In this document: piece by piece, positions 23,899 through 29,832 of the stretch | How the letters are laid out: each line of letters starts with the position of its first letter | Numbering within the stretch: the first letter of the stretch is position 1 | Source: Rhizobiaceae bacterium | GTDB taxonomy: Bacteria; Pseudomonadota; Alphaproteobacteria; Rhizobiales; Rhizobiaceae | Assembly (NCBI GenBank): GCA_021648425.1 | Contig: JAKISV010000008.1 | Coordinates: 1 to 29,832, forward strand | Direction: 5' to 3' | DNA: 29,832 bases | The notes under the pieces: model-generated | Told to the model about the DNA's origin: nothing | What the model saw: only the letters and a program-made list of their open reading frames with translations | Database searches by the model: none | Position numbers and translations under genes: made by a program

Positions 23899-25893
23899 CA
23901 AGTCACGGGCGGTTTTGGCGATATTTTCGGCGGTAATGCCAAAATGCTTATAGAGATCGGGTGCCGGGGCGCTGGCACCAAAGGAGTTCATGCCGATAAA
24001 TTTTCCATTGGCACCAATCCAGCGATCCCAACCCATACGGGCAGCAGCTTCAATGGCAATGCGTGGCGCACTGCCCAGGACGTTCGCCTGATATTCATCG
24101 CTTTGAGTTTCGAATTTTTCCCAACAGGGCATTGAAATAACAGCAGCTTTGATGCCTGATTCTGCCAAAAGTGCATCGGATGCAGCTTTGGCGATTTCGA
24201 CCTCGGAACCGGTGGCTATCAGGGTTACATCTCGTGGACCCTGGGTTTCAAGCAAAACATAAGCACCGTTTTGGGAGAGGTTTTTTGGGTTGTGGGATGT
24301 CCGCAACATAGGCAGTCCCTGTCGAGACAAGACCAATACACCGGGGGCGGATTTATCATTAAGCGCCAGTTCCCAGCATTCAGCGGTTTCGATAATGTCA
24401 GCAGGACGATAGACGTTGATATTTGGTGTGGCGCGCAACATGGCCAGATGTTCCACCGGCTGGTGGGTGGGGCCGTCTTCGCCCAGGCCAATAGAATCGT
24501 GGGTGAGTACATAAATCACCCGCTGTTCCATTAATGCTGACAAGCGCATTGCGCCGCGAGCATAGTCTGAAAACACCATAAACGTTCCACCATAGGGAAC
24601 AAATCCACCGTGCAGAGCCAGACCGTTCATGGCGGCCGACATGCCGTGTTCGCGAATGCCATAATGGATATAGCGACCCTTGAATTTACCAGGTTTGATG
24701 GTTTCCATGCCGGAGGTGATTGTCAGGTTTGAACCCGTAAGATCGGCGGAACCGCCAATTGTCAGTTTGGTGGCAGAATTTACCACTTCCAAAACCATCT
24801 CTGAGGCTTTGCGGGTAGCAACTTTGGTTTCCTTGTCCACGTGTTCGCGGCGAAAGGCTGAGAGTTTTCTGTTTAGCGTTGCGGGCATGTCACCGGCAAG
24901 AGCGACTTCAAAGGATTTATTGCGCGGGGAAGCCTCCAGCCGCGCAGCCCAATTCGTTCTGGCTCGTTTTCCACGGGCAGATATTGCCTGCCACATGGCG
25001 CTGATTTTTGCAGGTACTTCGAATGGAGAATGTGACCAGCCGATGCTCTTGCGGGTGGCAGCGATTTCATCTTCACCCAGGGGGGCACCATGAACTTTGT
25101 GGGAGCCCTGCTTGTTGGGGGCGCCTTTGCCGATTACCGTTTTGCAGGCAATAAATGAGGGCTTGCGTGATTTGCGCGCTGCTTCAATAGCTGCTGCAAT
25201 TTCTTCAGGATTATGGCCATCAACTTTGCTGACGTGCCAGCCCGCCGCTTTAAACCGCATCGCCTGGTTCATCGAAGTTGACAGGGAAATTGCGCCATCG
25301 ATGGATATATCATTGTCATCCCACAATAAGATAAGGCGGGAGAGTTTGAGATGGCCGGCCAGATCAATGGCCTCATGGCTGATGCCCTCCTGCAGGCAAC
25401 CGTCACCGGCAATTACGTAGGTGAAATGGTCGACCAGTTTTGGGCCAAAACGCGCGGCCATCATACGCTCACCCAGCGCCATGCCAACAGCGGTGGCAAT
25501 GCCTTGACCCAATGGGCCGGTGGTTGTCTCAATGCCATCGGCGTGGCCGTATTCTGGATGACCGGCAGTCTTTGCACCGAGCTGGCGGAAATCTGACAAT
25601 TGCTGTTTTGTCATGTCGGCAAAACCAAGCAGATGGTGGATGGAATAGAGCAACATGGAACCATGACCGGCAGACAGAACAAAGCGGTCGCGGTCCGGCC
25701 ATTTGGGGTTTGACGGGTCGATATTGATAAAGCGGTTAAACAATACAGTGGCCACATCAGCCATGCCCATCGGCATGCCGGGATGCCCGGAATTTGCCTT
25801 TTGAACAGCATCCATTGACAAAGCACGAATGGCATTGGCCATTTGAGTTTCATCGGCTTTTATATCTGCTGATATGTCAGCATTCATGTTCAT
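23890..25893 (-). CDS. cbbT: Transketolase
   Basis: 667 residues from the ATG at 25893, with GAGGAG seven bases upstream; the frame opens at a TTG (25908), but that would overlap the ribosome site. Thiamine-diphosphate enzyme motifs: [53 protein letters not shown], the [13 protein letters not shown]...DDNDISIDG cofactor loop, and [20 protein letters not shown]. It transfers two-carbon units in RuBP regeneration. It lies 11 bp after cbbP and before the pgk remnant. The middle region around residues 305-335 is rich in Ala and Arg but in frame. Confidence 0.95.
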   Translation of the reverse strand: MNMNADISADIKADETQMANAIRALSMDAVQKANSGHPGMPMGMADVATVLFNRFINIDPSNPKWPDRDRFVLSAGHGSMLLYSIHHLLGFADMTKQQLSDFRQLGAKTAGHPEYGHADGIETTTGPLGQGIATAVGMALGERMMAARFGPKLVDHFTYVIAGDGCLQEGISHEAIDLAGHLKLSRLILLWDDNDISIDGAISLSTSMNQAMRFKAAGWHVSKVDGHNPEEIAAAIEAARKSRKPSFIACKTVIGKGAPNKQGSHKVHGAPLGEDEIAATRKSIGWSHSPFEVPAKISAMWQAISARGKRARTNWAARLEASPRNKSFEVALAGDMPATLNRKLSAFRREHVDKETKVATRKASEMVLEVVNSATKLTIGGSADLTGSNLTITSGMETIKPGKFKGRYIHYGIREHGMSAAMNGLALHGGFVPYGGTFMVFSDYARGAMRLSALMEQRVIYVLTHDSIGLGEDGPTHQPVEHLAMLRATPNINVYRPADIIETAECWELALNDKSAPGVLVLSRQGLPMLRTSHNPKNLSQNGAYVLLETQGPRDVTLIATGSEVEIAKAASDALLAESGIKAAVISMPCWEKFETQSDEYQANVLGSAPRIAIEAAARMGWDRWIGANGKFIGMNSFGASAPAPDLYKHFGITAENIAKTARDLIK

Positions 25894-25904
25894 GGCATTT
25901 CTCC

Positions 25905-26777
25905 TCAAGACATCCGGCGCTTGCGCTCTATCAGCTTGTGAATGAGCGGCGTGAAAATCAGTTGCATTGCCAGTTCCAGTTTGTTGCCGGGTACGACGAT
26001 TGAATTAGCCCGCGACATGAATGAATTCTGGATCATTGACAGCAGGTAGGGGAAATCGATGCCGCGCGGATTGGCAAAACGGATAACCAGAATTGATTCT
26101 TCAGCCGTGGGTATCCAACGGGCAATAAACGGGTTGGAGGTATCAACGATTGGCACACGTTGAAAATTGATATCGGTATGGGTGAATTGCGGCACGATGT
26201 AATTCACATAGTCCGGCATGCGGCGCAGGATCGTGTCAGTTACCGCATCAGTGGAATAACCACGCGCTGCCTTGTCGCGATGCAGTTTTTGTATCCACTC
26301 CAGGTTGATTACCGGCACCACGCCGATTTTCAGATCAGCATGTTTGGCAATATCGACATTGTCGGTCACCACACAACCATGAAGGCCTTCATAAAAAAGA
26401 CAGTCAGAATTTCCGAATTCCTTCCAGTCAGTAAATGTGCCCGCAGGTGAACCATAAAGTTCGGCTTCTTTGTCATTGTGCACATAGTGGCGCGCGCGGC
26501 CTTTGCCTTTGCGGCCATATTCCTCGAATACGGATTCTAGAATTTCCAACTCGTTGGCTTGCGCACTGAAATGACTGAAATTCTTGTTGCCGTTGGCTTC
26601 TTCTTCAGCAACTTTTGCTTTCATTGCCATGCGGTCAAAACGGTGAAAAGAGTCACCTTCGATAAAAGAAGCGGTAACGTTCTCGCGGCGGAAAATCTGT
26701 TCGAATGTTTCCTGAACAGTCGATGTTCCAGCGCCTGAGGAACCTGTTATGGAAATGATTGGGTGTTTTGCTGACAT
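25905..26777 (-). CDS. cbbP: Phosphoribulokinase
   Basis: 290 residues, the size of octameric bacterial phosphoribulokinases. The P-loop is [18 protein letters not shown] (residues 8-25), then [15 protein letters not shown] with the catalytic Asp, [40 protein letters not shown] and [20 protein letters not shown]. It phosphorylates ribulose-5-phosphate to RuBP. AGGA is about eight bases before the ATG. It lies 15 bp after cbbF and 11 bp before cbbT in one transcript. Confidence 0.97.
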   Translation of the reverse strand: MSAKHPIISITGSSGAGTSTVQETFEQIFRRENVTASFIEGDSFHRFDRMAMKAKVAEEEANGNKNFSHFSAQANELEILESVFEEYGRKGKGRARHYVHNDKEAELYGSPAGTFTDWKEFGNSDCLFYEGLHGCVVTDNVDIAKHADLKIGVVPVINLEWIQKLHRDKAARGYSTDAVTDTILRRMPDYVNYIVPQFTHTDINFQRVPIVDTSNPFIARWIPTAEESILVIRFANPRGIDFPYLLSMIQNSFMSRANSIVVPGNKLELAMQLIFTPLIHKLIERKRRMS

Positions 26778-26792
26778 AATTTTTATCCTGAC

Positions 26793-27854
26793 CTAGGCCC
26801 TGAACAACCCGCGATTGCCAAACAGAGGTGATCTGTCGCCAATCATTCCGGGATCTGTGTGATAACGCCCTACCCGATCGACTTCGTTGCGCGAGCCGAA
26901 AATCAGGGGAATGCGTTGATGCAGGTCTGTGGGAAAAATATCGAGAATTCTTTGTTCCGGTTTTTCAGTGCAACAGGTTGCTCTGCCACCGGCCTGCTCT
27001 ATCAGCATGGCAATGGGATTTGCTTCATATACAAGGCGTAATCTGCCGTTGGCATAACCTTTGCGCGCATCGCCGGGATATAGAAAAATTCCGCCGCGAA
27101 TGAGGATGCGATAGGTATCAGCAACCAGGGATGCCACCCAGCGCATGTTGAAGTTTTTCTCTCGCGGTCCATCAACTCCGGCAAGGCAGTCATCGATATA
27201 AAGGCGTACCGGGTCACCCCAATTTCTGTGGTTGGATGCATTAATTGCATATTCCTGGGTTCTTTCAGGAATCATCAGGCTCTCATAGGCCTGAACAAAT
27301 GCGCCAATGCGACTGGAAAATACAAAAATATGAGTGCCGCTGCCCAGTGTGACTACAAGCGCCAATTGGGGACCATAGATAAAATACCCCGCAGCAAGTT
27401 GTTTATTGCCCGGTTGCAGGAAAGAGGCGTCGGGGTCTTTTGCAGGGTCGCCGGTTACGGGGAGAATGGCAAATATTGTGCCTATCGATACATTGGTATC
27501 AATATTTGAGGACCCATCGAGGGGATCAATGGCAATGACATATTTTTTGTCTTTATCAAGCAGCACCGGATGGCTGATTTCTTCTGAACCATATAGGGCA
27601 ATGGGAAGTTCCCGCATGGCTTCGAGAAAATTGTCATCAGCAAAAACGTCCAGTTCTTTCTGGGAATCACCATCGGCATTGGTGGAACCTTTGGTGCCGG
27701 CAAAAGCGGAACCAAGCGCGCCCTGGTTTATAAATCCGCGTACATTTTTTGCACATTCAGCCAGGCCCAGCAAAATGTCTCCAATCGCCTCACCATTTTC
27801 GCTATCTGCGGAAACGTTGGTTTTCAGAAATGCTTCAAGGGTTGCTCCGGCCAC
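26793..27854 (-). CDS. cbbF: Class I fructose-1,6-bisphosphatase
   Basis: 353 residues from a GTG at 27854 or 361 from an ATG at 27878. GAGGAG lies six bases before the GTG, while the ATG has no ribosome site, so I prefer the GTG. Class I motifs: GSTNADGDSQKELDVFADD, YGSEEISHP, IDPLDGSSNIDTNVSIGTIF with metal ligands, FNMRWVASLVADTYRIL and RGGIFLYPGDARKGYANGRL. It dephosphorylates fructose-1,6-bisphosphate and probably sedoheptulose-1,7-bisphosphate. First gene of the cbb operon, divergent from cbbR. Confidence 0.95.
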   Translation of the reverse strand: MAGATLEAFLKTNVSADSENGEAIGDILLGLAECAKNVRGFINQGALGSAFAGTKGSTNADGDSQKELDVFADDNFLEAMRELPIALYGSEEISHPVLLDKDKKYVIAIDPLDGSSNIDTNVSIGTIFAILPVTGDPAKDPDASFLQPGNKQLAAGYFIYGPQLALVVTLGSGTHIFVFSSRIGAFVQAYESLMIPERTQEYAINASNHRNWGDPVRLYIDDCLAGVDGPREKNFNMRWVASLVADTYRILIRGGIFLYPGDARKGYANGRLRLVYEANPIAMLIEQAGGRATCCTEKPEQRILDIFPTDLHQRIPLIFGSRNEVDRVGRYHTDPGMIGDRSPLFGNRGLFRA

Positions 27855-27916
27855 ATGATTCTCCTCAAGAAATGACATGCGTTTTCAAATATGGGGTGAT
27901 AAATACAAATTTAGGA

Positions 27917-27951
27917 ATGTAAGTAAAATTTATTTTATTTACTTTTTACAT
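27917..27951. promoter_or_regulatory. Candidate CbbR operator in the cbbF-cbbR gap
   Basis: AT-rich dyad with outer arms ATGTA/TACAT (27917-27921, 27947-27951) and inner arms GTAAA/TTTAC (27923-27927, 27938-27942). The repeated T-N-A patterns fit LysR/CbbR half-sites. It is the only strong dyad in the 84-108 bp between the two divergent starts, so it should serve both. Confidence 0.55.
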
Positions 27952-27962
27952 AAGTTTTTTTA

Positions 27963-28919
27963 ATGTATCTTATGCGAAACCTGACAATCAGACAGCTGCG
28001 ATCCATTCAAGCGATTGACAAAGCAAAGAAAATTTCCATTGCCTCGCGAAATGTGGGGCTGACCGCACCAGCGGTGACATTGCAATTAAAACAAGTGGAG
28101 AACGCCAACGATATTTTGTTGTTTGAGCGTTCTTATGAAGGAATGCGCACTACTGTTGCAGGCAAAGCCTATGTGGAGGCAGCGGGTGCAATCGATGGTA
28201 TTTTGCGTCAACTGGAAGACAAGATTGATGCCATCAAGGGTGGGAAAGCGGGACGTATCAGGCTTGGCATCGTCTCAACGGCCAAATATTTTGCACCCTA
28301 TCTGGTGACAGGCTTTGCCAAAACTCACCGCGATGTGGAAGTGTTGATGAGGGTTGGAAACCGCGAACAGCTGATTGATATGCTGCTCAGCCACGAGGCG
28401 GATATTTTTATCATGGGCAGGCCACCCAAATCCGTTGATGTGAATTCCTTCATCTTCGGCGACCACCCGTTGGTGGTAGTTGCATCTCCTGATCATGTGT
28501 TGGCCAATAAACATGAAATCAGCAAGGAACGCATATCACAGGAGACATTTCTAATTCGCGAGAAGGGTTCGGGGACCAGAATTTCTCTTGAGATTTATTT
28601 GGGAGAAATACCGGGAAAACTGGATGCGCTGGGGATTGAAATGGATTCAAATGAAACCATCAAACAATCGGTAATGGCGGGCATGGGAATTGGTTTTATT
28701 TCCGCTCATACAATTGCCCAGGAGATATCTTCCGGACGCCTGGTAATTCTCGATGTCGAAGGCATGCCGATCAAACGGCAATGGTTTTGTGTCACAAGAA
28801 GCGGGCGTATAACTTCGCCGGCAATGGCCTCATTTCAGGAATATCTGCTTACCAGGGGCAAAACCTATTTCCCCCACTTTCCTGCACTTTATACAACCAA
28901 TTCCAGCGGCGCAGACTAA
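27963..28919 (+). CDS. cbbR: CbbR, LysR-type regulator of the Calvin operon
   Basis: 318 residues. The N-terminal helix-turn-helix reads LTIRQLRSIQAIDKAKKISI, ASRNVGLTAPAVTLQLKQVE; the rest is the LysR effector domain (GRIRLGIVSTAKYFAPYLVT, IFIMGRPPKSVDVNSF, GSGTRISLEIYLGE, MAGMGIGFISAHTIAQEI). Divergent placement next to cbbF is the classic arrangement for CbbR, which activates the cbb operon in response to metabolites such as RuBP or NADPH. The start may be the ATG at 27963 or at 27972; neither has a ribosome site, so a leaderless or weakly initiated mRNA is possible. Confidence 0.93.
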   Translation: MYLMRNLTIRQLRSIQAIDKAKKISIASRNVGLTAPAVTLQLKQVENANDILLFERSYEGMRTTVAGKAYVEAAGAIDGILRQLEDKIDAIKGGKAGRIRLGIVSTAKYFAPYLVTGFAKTHRDVEVLMRVGNREQLIDMLLSHEADIFIMGRPPKSVDVNSFIFGDHPLVVVASPDHVLANKHEISKERISQETFLIREKGSGTRISLEIYLGEIPGKLDALGIEMDSNETIKQSVMAGMGIGFISAHTIAQEISSGRLVILDVEGMPIKRQWFCVTRSGRITSPAMASFQEYLLTRGKTYFPHFPALYTTNSSGAD

Positions 28920-28952
28920 AAGCCTGCATTCTCAATGTGGCCATGGAACAGT

Positions 28953-29027
28953 TGGCTGGGGTGGTAGGAGTCGAACCTACGATACACGCTACCAAAAAGC
29001 GTTGCCTTACCACTTGGCTACACCCCA
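28953..29027 (-). tRNA. tRNA-Gln, anticodon UUG
   Basis: On the minus strand a complete cloverleaf starts TGGGGTG, with D-arm region AGCCAAGTGGTAAGGC, anticodon stem ACGCT/AGCGT around the loop TTTTGGT (anticodon TTG) and T-loop GGTTCGACTCC. The acceptor strand is CACCCCA with discriminator G, and an encoded CCA is at 28953-28955. It matches the general bacterial tRNA-Gln pattern (UGGGGUA-type acceptor). Confidence 0.95.
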
Positions 29028-29041
29028 AATGTGGAAGCGCC

Positions 29042-29081
29042 TATATAGCTATTACATTTGTTCTTCGCAATATGTAATAGC
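29042..29081 (-). promoter_or_regulatory. tRNA-Gln promoter with an embedded 10-bp inverted repeat
   Basis: Reading on the minus strand, -35 TTGCGA (29065-29070) and -10 TATATA (29042-29047) are 17 bp apart, with the -10 about 14 bp from the tRNA 5' end. A perfect inverted repeat GCTATTACAT/ATGTAATAGC (29048-29057, 29072-29081) brackets the -35. Confidence 0.55.
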
Positions 29082-29247
29082 ACTATCGGCAAGAAAAATT
29101 ATCAGGGCGGTAATTGGCGGCAATCAGAATCCGGAGCCCGTCTTTCTTGCAAATGCGGCAAGTCTGTGCTGCAAGAGGAATAACCAATACTACTAATCGC
29201 GATTGATTTCAAAATGGCGAAATCTGGCGACAATACAGGAATAACCT

Positions 29248-29832
29248 ATGCGTTTTAATGGAACTGACAGCTATGTGGCGGGAGACGACCTCTCGATTGC
29301 AGTCAATGCGGCAATTGCCCTTGAGCGACCGTTGCTGGTCAAAGGGGAGCCTGGCACTGGTAAAACCGAACTGGCCATACAGGTTGCGCAGTCTTTAGGG
29401 CTGCGGTTGTTGGAATGGCACGTCAAATCCACCACCAAAGCGCAGCAGGGGCTATATGAATATGATGCGGTATCGCGGTTGCGTGACAGTCAATTGGGTG
29501 ATGAGCGGGTGCACGATGTGGCCAATTATATTCGTAAAGGCAAAATGTGGGAGGCATTTGAGGCGGACGAAAAACTGGTTCTGCTGATTGATGAAGTTGA
29601 CAAGGCCGATATTGAATTTCCCAATGATCTGTTGCAGGAACTCGACAAGATGGAGTTTCATGTCTACGAGACCGGCGAAACCATCAAGGCGAAACATCGC
29701 CCGATTGTCATCATTACCTCCAACAATGAAAAAGAACTGCCGGATGCATTTCTGCGTCGTTGCTTTTTTCACTATATCAGTTTTCCTGACAATGAGGTTT
29801 TGCAGCAGATTGTCGATGTCACTTATCCCGGC
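29248..29832 (+). CDS. MoxR-family AAA+ ATPase (partial, C-terminus off the right edge)
   Basis: 195 codons are visible from the ATG at 29248, with AGGA nine bases upstream, to the window end without a stop. Walker A is LLVKGEPGTGKTELAIQVAQ and Walker B is VLLIDEVDKADIEFPNDLL; IIVTSNNEKE-type sensor I appears as VIITSNNEKELPDAFLRRC, with the arginine finger RRC. This is the COG0714 MoxR group, usually followed by a CoxE-like vWA gene. It is distinct from CbbQ in sequence and is not part of the cbb operon. Its client is unknown; a vWA partner would be expected just outside the window. Confidence 0.9.
   Translation, partial: MRFNGTDSYVAGDDLSIAVNAAIALERPLLVKGEPGTGKTELAIQVAQSLGLRLLEWHVKSTTKAQQGLYEYDAVSRLRDSQLGDERVHDVANYIRKGKMWEAFEADEKLVLLIDEVDKADIEFPNDLLQELDKMEFHVYETGETIKAKHRPIVIITSNNEKELPDAFLRRCFFHYISFPDNEVLQQIVDVTYPG

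Noticed and set aside
28953..29027. tRNA-Gln as an integration site for a mobile element
   Set aside because: No integrase, no repeated tRNA 3' end and no change in gene content beside it within the window.
1..29832. CRISPR array, insertion sequence or prophage
   Set aside because: No regularly spaced direct repeats, transposase, integrase or phage structural genes were seen.

Overview
The window (about 30 kb, intermediate GC) looks like a chromosomal segment of a sulfur-oxidising, CO2-fixing alphaproteobacterium, possibly near the Hyphomicrobiales. This rests on protein resemblance: SoxYZ/SoxB, flavocytochrome c sulfide dehydrogenase, a BigR/SqrR-type ArsR repressor, form IA RuBisCO with CbbQ/CbbO, and a LysR-type CbbR divergent from cbbF. 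No taxonomic marker gene is present, so the assignment is an inference.

Region 1 (1-2790) holds a large exported di-heme c-type protein that runs off the left edge just as a DUF4384-like segment begins, and an OmpA-type periplasmic protein. Region 2 (2791-6117) is a reactive-sulfur module. On the minus strand it has two small DUF442 (TIGR01244) proteins, an ETHE1/Blh-like persulfide dioxygenase and a split YeeE/YedE-type sulfur transporter pair. A divergent ArsR regulator carries two cysteines with the 66-residue spacing of BigR/SqrR. A bidirectional hairpin terminator closes the region.

Region 3 (6191-12604) is lithotrophic sulfur oxidation: fccB and fccA on the minus strand, soxY-soxZ-soxB on the plus strand, then a SAM methyltransferase and a cytochrome P460. 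The fccA-soxY intergenic region contains two perfect ATTC-N8-GAAT sites, the motif I recall for SqrR, so the regulator of region 2 may control region 3. soxXA and soxCD are not here.

Region 4 (12605-14309) holds a small EamA-type membrane protein and a convincing creatinase, whose leader carries overlapping inverted repeats. Region 5 (14633-27854) is one long minus-strand Calvin-cycle operon: cbbF-cbbP-cbbT-[pgk remnant]-cbbA-cbbL-cbbS-cbbQ-cbbO-cbbE-thioredoxin-like-cbbZ-cbbY. It covers RuBP regeneration, RuBisCO, the RuBisCO activase and two phosphatases that clear inhibitory or side products. Between cbbT and cbbA only the last 80 codons of a phosphoglycerate kinase-like gene remain and no gap gene is present, which looks like a deletion scar. 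CbbR is divergent at 27963-28919.

Region 6 (28920-end) has tRNA-Gln(UUG) on the minus strand, with a 10-bp perfect inverted repeat around its promoter, and the start of a MoxR-type AAA+ ATPase that runs off the right edge.
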